The position numbers and the translations under genes are program-made. DNA of 64,000 nucleotides, from contig JABAQN010000011.1 of the NCBI GenBank assembly GCA_019187495.1, forward strand, positions 1 to 64,000. The letters run 5' to 3'. The first letter of the stretch is position 1. Each line of letters opens with the position of its first letter. Below are positions 39,758-47,898 of the stretch, one piece after another. The notes under the pieces are model-generated. The model saw only the letters and a list, made by a program, of their open reading frames with translations, was not told the DNA's origin and made no database searches. This DNA is from Steroidobacteraceae bacterium (lineage in GTDB: Bacteria; Pseudomonadota; Gammaproteobacteria; Steroidobacterales; Steroidobacteraceae).

Positions 39758-40751
39758 CGGGCGCCGCCGCGAGTCGATCGATCACCGCCGCGAGGTCCGC
39801 CGGCAGCGGCGCGTTGACGCTGAATTCCGTGCCGCTCTGCGGCCAGGTGAAGCTCACGCTCGAGGCGTGCAGGAACATGCGCCGCAGCCCGAATTGCGCG
39901 AACTCCTCGTTGGCCGCCTCGTCGCCATATTTTTCGTCGCCCGCGACCGGGTGCCCTGCATAGGCGGCGTGCACCCGGATCTGGTGCGTGCGCCCCGTGC
40001 GGATCGACACCTCGAGGAGACTCGCGCGCGATCCGAAGAACTGCACGGGCCGGAAGTCACTGATCGCGCCTTTCCCCGAGGCATGCGCCTTCACCGTGCG
40101 CTCGCCGCCGACGCGCAGGTCGGTACGCAGCGGCATGTCGATGCGCTTCTTGCCGAGATCCCATTTGCCGACGACGAGCGCGAGATAGCGCTTTTCGAAC
40201 GCATGCTCGCGCAGCAGCGCATGCAGCGTGCGCAGCGCCGAGGCCTTGCGCGCAACGAGCAGGCATCCGCTCGTGTCGCGATCGAGACGGTGCACGAGTT
40301 CGAGCTTGTCGTCCGGGTACGCCGCGCGCAGCGCCTCGATCACGCCGAACGAGACGCCGCTGCCGCCGTGCACGGCGAGGCCGGCGGGCTTGTTGACGAC
40401 CAGCAGCGACTCATCGCGCTGAAGGACCGCGGCGCGCACTTCCTCGAGCAGCCTCGGTGGAACGCGGCGCGGCGGCATTCCCTCGCCGGCCTTGGGCGCA
40501 GGCGGCGCCTCGCGGACCGGCGGAACGCGCACGATATCGCCCGCCTGCAGCCGCAGCGACCCGGGGGCGCGCTTGCCGTTCACGCGCACCTCGCCTTTCC
40601 TGATCAGGCGGAAAACATGGCTCAGCGGAACCTGGGGCAGCGTCTTCGCGAGATACCTGTCGAGGCGCAGGCCGGCCCCCTCGTCGGTCACTTCAACCTG
40701 GCGCACGGGGCTTCGCGCGGGGGTGATCGGGGGGGTCGAATCGTCAGTCAT
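39708..40751 (-). CDS. rluC: 23S rRNA pseudouridine synthase RluC
   Basis: Converts specific uridines of 23S rRNA to pseudouridine (955, 2504 and 2580 in E. coli). The 347-residue protein has an S4 RNA-binding domain (about 28-80, RLDRYLAKTLPQVPLSHVFR) and the catalytic domain with HRLDRDTSGCLLVARK, whose second Asp is the nucleophile, and RTGRTHQIRVHAAYAGHP. A Pro-rich linker joins them. It is divergent from rne, as in E. coli, and convergent with maf, whose end it overlaps by 50 bases. Confidence 0.95.
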   Translation of the reverse strand: MTDDSTPPITPARSPVRQVEVTDEGAGLRLDRYLAKTLPQVPLSHVFRLIRKGEVRVNGKRAPGSLRLQAGDIVRVPPVREAPPAPKAGEGMPPRRVPPRLLEEVRAAVLQRDESLLVVNKPAGLAVHGGSGVSFGVIEALRAAYPDDKLELVHRLDRDTSGCLLVARKASALRTLHALLREHAFEKRYLALVVGKWDLGKKRIDMPLRTDLRVGGERTVKAHASGKGAISDFRPVQFFGSRASLLEVSIRTGRTHQIRVHAAYAGHPVAGDEKYGDEAANEEFAQFGLRRMFLHASSVSFTWPQSGTEFSVNAPLPADLAAVIDRLAAAPVRGRRGPRGARPKRAR

Positions 40752-40762
40752 CGCGTAAGATA

Positions 40763-40792
40763 TTGTTTTTCAAACGGTCCATTTGCTACTAT
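40763..40792 (+). promoter_or_regulatory. Probable rne promoter
   Basis: TTGTTT (40763-40768) and TACTAT (40787-40792) are 18 bases apart in an AT-rich patch between the divergent rluC and rne genes. Transcription would start near 40800, leaving a leader of about 265 bases before rne, in line with the long autoregulatory leaders of rne genes. Confidence 0.5.
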
Positions 40793-41063
40793 ACAAAGGT
40801 CCGTGGCGCCGGGGGTCGCAAAATGACAGCCGATCCGAACGCGCCGCATGTTAGTTGGTCCCCGCTTGCGGGGCCATCGCACTCTCAAGGCCGACCCGAG
40901 CGCGATTCGCGCAGCTCAGGCGGACCAAAGGTTTTCGGCGCACCGCCTACGCCAAGAACGGGCGGTCGATAACACGTGCAGCCACACCTGCCTCGCGAAA
41001 TCCCCGCGTCCGATTCATCTTGCTCCGCCCGCCGGTCGGCCCCCGCATCCATAGAAGGGGCAA
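40793..41063 (+). other. Long 5' untranslated leader of rne
   Basis: About 270 bases without a convincing gene. In E. coli the rne leader is folded and lets RNase E degrade its own message. Here a small perfect hairpin ccccgcttgcgggg is visible near 40862-40875, and several further GC-rich pairings are possible. The end carries the ribosome site GAAGGGGCAA directly before the ATG. Short ORFs in it (from about 40848) look accidental. Autoregulation is inferred from family knowledge. Confidence 0.5.
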
Positions 41064-43607
41064 ATGAAAAGAATGCTGGTCAACGCGACTCAACAGGAAG
41101 AGTTGCGCGTCGCACTCGTTGATGGTCAGAAACTCTACGACCTCTCGATCGAGTTACCGTCCAAAGAACAGAAAAAGGCGAACGTCTACAAGGGTCGCAT
41201 CTCGCGCGTCGAGCAATCGCTCGAGGCGTGCTTCGTCGACTACGGTTCCGAGCGCCACGGCTTCCTGCCGCTGAAGGAAGTCTCGAAGGACTACTTCAGG
41301 AAAGCGCCCGAGGGCGGGCGCATGAACATCCGCGAACTCCTGACCGAAGGCCAGGAAGTCGTGGTGCAGGTCGAGAAGGAGGAACGCGGCAACAAGGGCG
41401 CCGCGCTCACCACCTTCGTCAGCCTCGCGGGCCGCTTCCTCGTGCTGATGCCGAACAACCCGCGCGCCGGCGGCGTCTCGCGCCGCATCGAGGGCGAGGA
41501 CCGCGACCAGATGCGCCAGGCCATGGACGCGCTCAAGGTCCCCGACGGCATGGGCGCCATCGTGCGCACGGCCGGGGTCGGCCGCACGGTCGAGGAACTG
41601 CAGTGGGACCTCGACAACCTCGTGCAGCAATGGACCCAGATCTCGTCGGCGATCGAGGGCCGCCCGGCCCCGTTCCTCGTCTACCGCGAGAGCGATCCGG
41701 TGTCGCGCGCACTGCGCGACTACCTGGGTGACGACATCGGCGAGTGCCTGGTCGACGAACCGGCGGCGTTCACGACCGCGCAGGAATACATGCAGCGCTC
41801 GATGCCGGCCGACGCGCAGCGCAAGCTGAAGCTCTACTCCGACGACATCCCGCTCTTCACGCGCTTCCAGATCGAAAGCCAGATCGAGTCCGCGTATGCA
41901 CACAAGGTGCAGCTGCCGTCCGGCGGCAGCCTCGTGATCGACTACACCGAGGCACTCGTCTCGATCGACATCAACTCCGCGCGCGCCACGCGCGGCAGCG
42001 ACATCGAGACGACCGCGCTCAACACCAATCTCGAGGCGGCGGACGAGATCGCGCGCCAGCTGCGCATCCGCGACCTGGGTGGCCTCATCGTGATCGACTT
42101 CATCGACATGGAGTCGCAGAAGAACCAGCGCGAAGTCGAGCAGCGGCTGCGCGATGCGGTGCGCATGGACCGTGCACGCATCCAGATCGGCCACCTGTCA
42201 CGCTTCGGGCTCCTCGAGATGTCGCGGCAGCGGCTGCGGCCCTCGCTCGACGAGTCGAGCCATATCGCCTGCCCGCGCTGCGCCGGCATCGGCAGCATCA
42301 GGAGCGTCGAGTCGATGACGCTCGCGATCCTGCGGCTGATCGGCGAGGAGATGCGCAAGGACCGCACCGCGCGCGTGATCGCCGAGGTGCCGGTCGATGT
42401 CGCGACCTACCTGATCAACGAGAAGCGCGACTGGCTGCGCACGCTCGAGGACAAGAGCGACGTCGAGCTCGTGCTCGTGCCGAACAACAATATCGAAACG
42501 CCCGAGTATTCGATCCGTCGCCTGCGCCAGGACGAAGTGGAGCAGCCGGAGTTCCGCCGCGCCTCCTACAAGATGCCGACGCCGCCCGCGGTGCCCGATC
42601 CGACCATCGGCCAGGTGAAGCCGCAGGAAGCCGCCGCTGTGCCGACCTTCCAGCCGGCGACTGCGGCACCGGTGGTCATGGCGCCGCCGCCCGCACCCGC
42701 GCAACCGGAATCGGTCGAGCGGGAGCCGCCGGCTCGCGGCCTCTGGGGCCGCATCCGGCAGTGGCTCAGCGGTGATGGACAGATCGAGAGGAAGCGCGAT
42801 GCGGACGAGCGTGACACGCGTCGCGCCCCGTCGCGCGATCAGCACCGCGACCGGGATCGCGATCGCGGACGTGACCGCCATCGTCGCGGTGAACGCGGCG
42901 GTGACCGATCCCGCCACGGACATGGCGATCGCGATGACGGACAGCGTGCGCGCGGCGGTGAAGGCGGTGGCACGCGCCGGGACGGACGCGACCGGCCGCG
43001 GGGCCAGCGCGACGGCCAGCGCGATGGCCAGCGCGATGGCCAACGAGACGGTCAGCGCGATCCACAGCGTGACGCCCAACGTGAGGCCCAGCGCCAGCGC
43101 GACCGCGAGGCACAGCGCGAGCGACAGGCGCAGCGCGAGCGCACCGCGCCGGCCAACGAATCGGGGGCCAGTGCTCCGGAAGGGTCATCCGGCCCGGAGC
43201 GTGAAGCCGGCTCCATGAATCCCGCCGCCGAGGACCAGGGCGAGCGCCGCTCGCGTCGTCGCGGCCGACGTGGTCGCCGTGGCGGCCGCGACCGCGGTGA
43301 ACGCGATGCGACGGGTGCCACGAATGGCGTGAGCGCGGAGGCCGGCAGCGACAACGGCGCGCCGCCGTCGTCATCGCCGTCGCCCTCGCCCGCAGGTGGC
43401 GGCGAGCGCACCCGGGAGTTCGATTTCTCCCCGGAATCACAACGCGCCCCGGCGACTCCCGCGGCGCCGGCGGCACCTGCGGTTCCGCCCCCGCCCGCGG
43501 CCGCTTCCGCGGATGAGTCGAAGCCCTATGTCGTGTGGTCGTCGCGCCCGACGAGTTACTCGTCGTCCGGCGATTCACCCGCCGCCGGGCCGGGCCGCGA
43601 CGACTGA
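41064..43607 (+). CDS. rne: Ribonuclease E
   Basis: Main endoribonuclease for mRNA turnover and rRNA/tRNA maturation, and scaffold of the degradosome. The 847-residue protein has an N-terminal catalytic half (about 1-500): S1 domain beginning [19 protein letters not shown], the 5' sensor and RNase H-like region, the metal site in [13 protein letters not shown] and [15 protein letters not shown], and the zinc-link CPRCAGIGS. The C-terminal half is disordered, with an Arg/Asp/Gly repeat tract (about 600-700), a basic [18 protein letters not shown] patch and an end with PYVVWSSRP, a recognised C-terminal type motif of such RNases. The long leader and divergence from rluC agree. Confidence 0.96.
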   Translation: MKRMLVNATQQEELRVALVDGQKLYDLSIELPSKEQKKANVYKGRISRVEQSLEACFVDYGSERHGFLPLKEVSKDYFRKAPEGGRMNIRELLTEGQEVVVQVEKEERGNKGAALTTFVSLAGRFLVLMPNNPRAGGVSRRIEGEDRDQMRQAMDALKVPDGMGAIVRTAGVGRTVEELQWDLDNLVQQWTQISSAIEGRPAPFLVYRESDPVSRALRDYLGDDIGECLVDEPAAFTTAQEYMQRSMPADAQRKLKLYSDDIPLFTRFQIESQIESAYAHKVQLPSGGSLVIDYTEALVSIDINSARATRGSDIETTALNTNLEAADEIARQLRIRDLGGLIVIDFIDMESQKNQREVEQRLRDAVRMDRARIQIGHLSRFGLLEMSRQRLRPSLDESSHIACPRCAGIGSIRSVESMTLAILRLIGEEMRKDRTARVIAEVPVDVATYLINEKRDWLRTLEDKSDVELVLVPNNNIETPEYSIRRLRQDEVEQPEFRRASYKMPTPPAVPDPTIGQVKPQEAAAVPTFQPATAAPVVMAPPPAPAQPESVEREPPARGLWGRIRQWLSGDGQIERKRDADERDTRRAPSRDQHRDRDRDRGRDRHRRGERGGDRSRHGHGDRDDGQRARGGEGGGTRRDGRDRPRGQRDGQRDGQRDGQRDGQRDPQRDAQREAQRQRDREAQRERQAQRERTAPANESGASAPEGSSGPEREAGSMNPAAEDQGERRSRRRGRRGRRGGRDRGERDATGATNGVSAEAGSDNGAPPSSSPSPSPAGGGERTREFDFSPESQRAPATPAAPAAPAVPPPPAAASADESKPYVVWSSRPTSYSSSGDSPAAGPGRDD
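43005..43130 (+). repeat. Short tandem repeat tract in the rne C-terminal coding region
   Basis: Imperfect 12-base units of the type cagcgcgatggc repeat at least eight times, encoding [12 protein letters not shown] and related tetrapeptides. The tract lies in the disordered C-terminal half of RNase E, where RNA-binding Arg-rich segments are common. Unit changes are mostly substitutions, so the number of units may vary between strains. Confidence 0.85.
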
Positions 43608-44072
43608 CGGCGCGCTCGCCAGCGCCGCGAGCAGCCCGCGCGCACCGCGCTCGACGAGATCGACGACGAGATCGAAGTCGGGCGCGGTGCCGTAGTACGG
43701 ATCCGGCACATCGAGGCGCCCGGCATCGGGCGCAAATTCCAGCAGCAGCCTGATGCGGCCTTGCGCTTCGCGCGGCGCGAGCGCATCGAGATCAGCGAGG
43801 TTGCTTGCGTCCATCGCCAGCAACAGGTCGAAACGCGCGAAATCCTGCGGCCCGATCCGGCGGGCGCGATGCGCGGACAAGTCATAGCCGTGGCGCCGGG
43901 CGGCGGCGAGCGAGCGATGGTCGGGTGGCTCGCCGACATGGTAGCCCGCGGTGCCCGCCGAATCGGCGGTCACCACGAGCTCCGGCGCCTCGCGCAGCGC
44001 CAGCGCGCGAAAGACTCCTTCCGCGGTCGGTGAGCGACAGATGTTTCCGAGGCAGACGAAAAGGATGTCCAC
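43575..44072 (-). CDS. Low-molecular-weight protein tyrosine phosphatase
   Basis: A 165-residue phosphatase. The P-loop VCLGNICRS gives nucleophile Cys7, Cys12 and Arg13, and the general acid lies in [10 protein letters not shown]. Such enzymes dephosphorylate tyrosine kinases of capsule systems or other phosphotyrosine proteins, or act on small phosphate esters. No tyrosine kinase or polysaccharide gene is adjacent, so its partner is unknown. It is convergent with rne and overlaps its end by 33 bases, and lies 31 bases beyond the HDOD gene cluster on the same strand. Confidence 0.93.
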   Translation of the reverse strand: MDILFVCLGNICRSPTAEGVFRALALREAPELVVTADSAGTAGYHVGEPPDHRSLAAARRHGYDLSAHRARRIGPQDFARFDLLLAMDASNLADLDALAPREAQGRIRLLLEFAPDAGRLDVPDPYYGTAPDFDLVVDLVERGARGLLAALASAPSVVAARPGGG

Positions 44073-44103
44073 TGCCGATCGAGTATAACGGCCCCGCGAA
44101 TCG

Positions 44104-45009
44104 TCAGTGCCCGAGCGCCTGGCGCATGGCCGCGATTTCGCCGGCCGACTCTTCGATCACGCGTTCGAGGCGCTCGCGATCGAGTTCGAGTCGCGTGACG
44201 GCCTGCACGCCCTGCAGGTTGAGCTCGAGCGTATCGGGCCATTCCTGGAAGGACGCGAGCAGGTCGCCGACCAGCAGCACGTCGGTGAGGTCGGCCGGCC
44301 CTTCGTGCTCGCGATGCACCTGGTCGTGCTCGTGCACGGCGCCCACGATCTCGTCCGCCATCTCCCAGTTCTCGAGGATCGCCTTGGCGACATTCGTGTG
44401 CCATTCCTCGACGATCCGGCCATAGGCCACCGAGTCGGCAAACAGCACCGGAAAATGCCGCGCGCGCGTCAGGATGTAGAGGCGGCCGATGCCGTGCAGC
44501 AGGCCTGCGAGCAGCGCCGTGTCGGGATTCACCTGTGCGAACTTCTTCGCGATCACATGCGAAGTCGCGGCGACGAGCGTGCTGCGCTTCCACAGCTGCC
44601 GCAGCGGCTTCTCGAGGCCCCGCAGTTCGTTGGCGCGCGAAAGCTGCGCCATCGCGAACGACACGGCGGCGCTGCGCACCACGTTGAAACCGAGGCGCGT
44701 GACGGCCGTGCGCAGGTCGTCGATCCGGCGGCCGGTGGCATTCATCGCCGCCGAGTTCGACATCTTGACGACCCATGCCGCGAGCGCCGGTTCCGAACCG
44801 ATCAGCCGCACGATCGTCTCCGGACGCACGTCGTTGTCGGCGAGCGCGCGTTGCACGCGGATCGCGACATCGGGGAAGCTCGGCAGTTCTATCCTGCCGC
44901 CCGACAGTTCTTTCGCCAGCTCCTGCACGAATTCAAAGGCCCCACCCTTCCCTGGGGTGCCGGTCGTTGCGCTTCGCGCTGCCGTCTTCAATGGCGTCTC
45001 CTTGTTCAA
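44104..45009 (-). CDS. HDOD-domain protein, second of a tandem pair
   Basis: A 301-residue soluble protein made of one HDOD domain, a catalytically inactive relative of HD phosphohydrolases used in signalling. Landmarks are ELPSFPDVAIRVQRAL, IVRLIGSEPALAAWVVKMSN, LRTAVTRLGFNVVRSAAVSFAM, ALLAGLLHGIGRLYIL and the C-terminal helix ERLERVIEESAGEIAAMR. It lies seven bases after a paralogue with the same layout and directly downstream of cheB, so a link to chemotaxis or motility regulation is likely. Its output is unknown. Relatives can influence stress, c-di-GMP or twitching pathways. Confidence 0.85.
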   Translation of the reverse strand: MNKETPLKTAARSATTGTPGKGGAFEFVQELAKELSGGRIELPSFPDVAIRVQRALADNDVRPETIVRLIGSEPALAAWVVKMSNSAAMNATGRRIDDLRTAVTRLGFNVVRSAAVSFAMAQLSRANELRGLEKPLRQLWKRSTLVAATSHVIAKKFAQVNPDTALLAGLLHGIGRLYILTRARHFPVLFADSVAYGRIVEEWHTNVAKAILENWEMADEIVGAVHEHDQVHREHEGPADLTDVLLVGDLLASFQEWPDTLELNLQGVQAVTRLELDRERLERVIEESAGEIAAMRQALGH

Positions 45010-45016
45010 TCTGTGG

Positions 45017-45904
45017 TCAACAGCCGAGCACGCCGCGCAGCGCGGCGATCTCGGCTTCGGATTCCTCGATGATCATCCGGTAACCCTCGGCCGAGAGGCC
45101 GAGGCGCATGCACGCCGGGCTCGCGGCGATCGCGGCGCAAAGGTCGGGTTGCGCACGCTCGAGCACGGCGCCGGCACGCAGCACTTCGCGCAATCCCGGG
45201 ACTCCGACGGGCTCGCATTCCGCGCGCAGCAGCGCACCGATCGCATCGAGTATCGCTTCCGATACCCGCCAGCTTCCGAGCAGCGCCTGCGCAATGCCCG
45301 CTTCCCATTCGCGTTCGATCGCGGCGTACGCGGCGCTATCGGCGAGCAGCCGCGGATGGCCGGCTGCGCGTGTCAGGATGTAGAGGGCGCCCACGCCGTG
45401 CAGCAGCCCGGCGAGGAGTGCCGTGTCCGCGTTGATGCGCGCGACGCGCCGTGCGAGCACGAAGCACAGTGTCGATACCGTGACGCTGCGCACCCACAGC
45501 GCGTGCAACTGCGGTTCGATCGCCCGCAGCGCGGGTGCGGCCTGCAGCTGCTTCACCGCGAACGAAATCGTGAGCGTACGGACGAAGTCCAGGCCGACGC
45601 GCGCGATGGCCGTCCGCAGGTCGAGCACCGGCTTGCCGCTCGGATTGAAGATCACCGAGTTTGCGCATTGGACGATGCGGCCCGCGAGCACCGGCTCGGC
45701 GCCCACTGCGCGCACCACGCGCACCGGCGTGACGTCCTCGTCGGCCAGCATGCGCTGAACATGCATGGCCACCTTCGGAAAACCCGGCAGCTGCACGCGA
45801 TTCTCGGCCAGTTCGCGCGCCAGTGCATGCGCGAATGACAGTGCGACCGCGTCGTGCGATCCCCGCTCGCGCGCCACTATTCCCTGTGCGTTCAACATAA
45901 CCAT
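45017..45904 (-). CDS. HDOD-domain protein, first of a tandem pair
   Basis: A 295-residue HDOD protein similar along its whole length to its downstream neighbour: QLPGFPKVAMHVQRMLADED, VRAVGAEPVLAGRIVQCANS, LRTAIARVGLDFVRTLTISFAV, ALLAGLLHGVGALYILTRA and a final helix RMIIEESEAEIAALR. The two are paralogues from a tandem duplication and have diverged substantially. Two close ATGs (45904 and 45898) are possible. The gene begins 33 bases after cheB on the same strand, which suggests one chemotaxis transcript. No enzymatic HD pair is retained. Confidence 0.85.
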   Translation of the reverse strand: MVMLNAQGIVARERGSHDAVALSFAHALARELAENRVQLPGFPKVAMHVQRMLADEDVTPVRVVRAVGAEPVLAGRIVQCANSVIFNPSGKPVLDLRTAIARVGLDFVRTLTISFAVKQLQAAPALRAIEPQLHALWVRSVTVSTLCFVLARRVARINADTALLAGLLHGVGALYILTRAAGHPRLLADSAAYAAIEREWEAGIAQALLGSWRVSEAILDAIGALLRAECEPVGVPGLREVLRAGAVLERAQPDLCAAIAASPACMRLGLSAEGYRMIIEESEAEIAALRGVLGC

Positions 45905-45937
45905 CCACTCTTTCCCCGGTCGCGGTGTTCCAGCCGG

Positions 45938-47023
45938 TTATCGACCGGCTGCGTGCTGCCCTGAAGCCCCGCAGGCATGCCGCAGTTCACGAAGCCGCAA
46001 GCCGATCGCGCCGAGCGGCAGCACCTGCGCGGCCGCGCCCAGGGCGATGGCCTCGCCCGGCATGCCCCACACGACGCTGGTCGCCTCGTCCTGCGCGATC
46101 GTCATGCCGCCCGCTTCGCGCATGGCGCAAAGCCCTTGGGCGCCGTCCCTGCCCATGCCGGTCAGCAGCACGCCGATGGCATCGCGGCCCGCGGCCGCGG
46201 CCACCGACTCGAACAGCACGTCGACCGACGGCTTGTGCCGATTGACGGCCGGACCCTCTCTCAGCCGGCACAGGTAGCGGCGGCCTTCGCGCACCAGCGC
46301 GAGATGCCGCCCGCCCGGTGCGACGAAGGCGTGACCCGGGAGCAGTGGTTGTCCGTCTACGGCTTCCCGCACGCGCAGCTCGCAGCCCGCGTCGAGGCGG
46401 CGCGCGAACGCCGCGCTGAAGGCGCCGGGAAGATGCTGCGCGATCACGATCCCCGGCGAATCGGCGGGCAGCGTGGCAAGGACGCGCTTGATCGCTTCGG
46501 TGCCGCCGGTCGATGCACCGATCGCGATCACGCGGGACACGACGTGCGGCCAGGTCGCGGTGGATGCCGAAGCGCCGCCGCGCGCGGCGGCCGATGTGGC
46601 CGTGTCCTGCGCCCCGGCGCGGATCCGGGCCCTCGCCGCCATGCGGATGCTCTCCGCCAGACTTGCGGCGTAGTCGTCGAAAGCCGCTGCGGTATCGAAG
46701 CGCGGCTTCGAAAGGCAGTCGACCGCGCCGATCTCGAGCGCCTCGAGCGTGGTGTCCGCTCCATGCGTCGTCAGCGACGACACCATGACCACCGGCATCG
46801 GCCGCAACCTCATGAGATTGCGCAGGAACGTGAGGCCGTCCATGGCCGGCATCTCGACGTCGAGCGTGAGCACGTCGGGATCGAGCTGCTTGATCATCTG
46901 CCGCGCCTGCAGCGCATCGCGCGCGGTGCCGACGACCGCGATGCCCGGCTGCGCCGCGAGCGCCGCGCACAGCACGTCCCGCACGAGCGGCGAATCGTCG
47001 ACGATCAGCACCCGGACCGGCAT
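45938..47023 (-). CDS. cheB: CheB, chemoreceptor methylesterase/deamidase response regulator
   Basis: Resets chemoreceptors by removing methyl groups. The 361-residue protein has an N-terminal receiver with phospho-acceptor Asp55 (TLDVEMPAMDG) and a C-terminal esterase domain with the catalytic Ser in AIGASTGGTEA, the His in AQHLPGAF and the Asp in LLTGMGRDGA. The ATG overlaps the cheR stop by one base (TGATG), pairing the two adaptation enzymes. Confidence 0.96.
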   Translation of the reverse strand: MPVRVLIVDDSPLVRDVLCAALAAQPGIAVVGTARDALQARQMIKQLDPDVLTLDVEMPAMDGLTFLRNLMRLRPMPVVMVSSLTTHGADTTLEALEIGAVDCLSKPRFDTAAAFDDYAASLAESIRMAARARIRAGAQDTATSAAARGGASASTATWPHVVSRVIAIGASTGGTEAIKRVLATLPADSPGIVIAQHLPGAFSAAFARRLDAGCELRVREAVDGQPLLPGHAFVAPGGRHLALVREGRRYLCRLREGPAVNRHKPSVDVLFESVAAAAGRDAIGVLLTGMGRDGAQGLCAMREAGGMTIAQDEATSVVWGMPGEAIALGAAAQVLPLGAIGLRLRELRHACGASGQHAAGR

Positions 47024-47898
47024 CAGCGACGCCGATAGATCGTCCGGCCGACGAGCGCGTAGTCGTCCGAGATGCCGTGGAGGCTCTCGGAATGACCGAC
47101 GAACAGCAGGTCACCGGCGCGCTGCAGCCGCGCGAAGCGTGCGTACATCCGCTGCTGCGCCTGCCGATCGAAGTAGATCGCGACATTGCGGCAGAAGATC
47201 GCATCGAGGGGGCCGCGCATCGGCAGCTCGCCGATCAGGTTGAGCTGACGCAAGGTCACGAGCGCGGCGAGCGCGGGCCGCAGCCGGTAGCGCACTCCCT
47301 CACCGTCCGCGACGCGCACGAAATGGCGTTCGCGATCGGCGAACGGCACGCGCGCGACCTGCGCCGGCGTGTAGGTTGCCGCGCGCGCGTGGTCGAGCAC
47401 AGACTCATCGATATCGGTCGCGAGGATCCTGATGTCGCACCGCTGCCATTGCGGTACGGCCTTCGCGACGGCCATCGCGATCGAATACGGCTCCTCGCCG
47501 CTCGCGCAACCGGCCGACCAGATCCGCAGGCGCCCGCGTGCGCCGGCGGCGGCCCAGGGCCGCAGCAACTGGTCCCGCAGGTGGTCGAAGTGATGCGCTT
47601 CGCGTCCAAAGGCCGTCAGCTTGGTCGTGATCACACTGCGCAGCGCTTCGCGTTCACGGCCGTCATCCCGTTCGAGCAGCGCGCGATACGCGCGGAAGCT
47701 GTCGAGACCGAGCGCGCGCAGGCGCCGCGTCACGCGGCCGTAGACGAGCTCGCGCTTCGAGTCGGCGAGGCGGATCCCCGTGTCCTCGAGCACCCTGGCC
47801 CTGAGTCCGTCGAAATCGGCATCCGTGTAGGCGAACTCGCGCCGGGTGCTCAGAACTCGCTCCAGTCGGCGACGGCACCAGCCGTACGTGCACCCCAC
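47023..47898 (-). CDS. cheR: CheR, chemoreceptor glutamate methyltransferase
   Basis: Adds methyl groups from S-adenosylmethionine to receptor glutamates. It has an N-terminal helical domain ([20 protein letters not shown]) and the methyltransferase domain with [32 protein letters not shown] and [13 protein letters not shown]. The start is unclear. A GTG at 47898 gives 291 residues but overlaps the receptor gene by 49 bases. A CTG at 47853, overlapping the receptor stop as CTGA, would give 276 residues and a more typical N-terminus ([13 protein letters not shown]). No ATG, GTG or TTG lies between. Confidence 0.94.
   Translation of the reverse strand: MGCTYGWCRRRLERVLSTRREFAYTDADFDGLRARVLEDTGIRLADSKRELVYGRVTRRLRALGLDSFRAYRALLERDDGREREALRSVITTKLTAFGREAHHFDHLRDQLLRPWAAAGARGRLRIWSAGCASGEEPYSIAMAVAKAVPQWQRCDIRILATDIDESVLDHARAATYTPAQVARVPFADRERHFVRVADGEGVRYRLRPALAALVTLRQLNLIGELPMRGPLDAIFCRNVAIYFDRQAQQRMYARFARLQRAGDLLFVGHSESLHGISDDYALVGRTIYRRR

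Noticed and set aside
43005-43130. CRISPR-like array
   Set aside because: Units are 12 bases with no spacers and encode a peptide repeat in RNase E. No cas genes are present.
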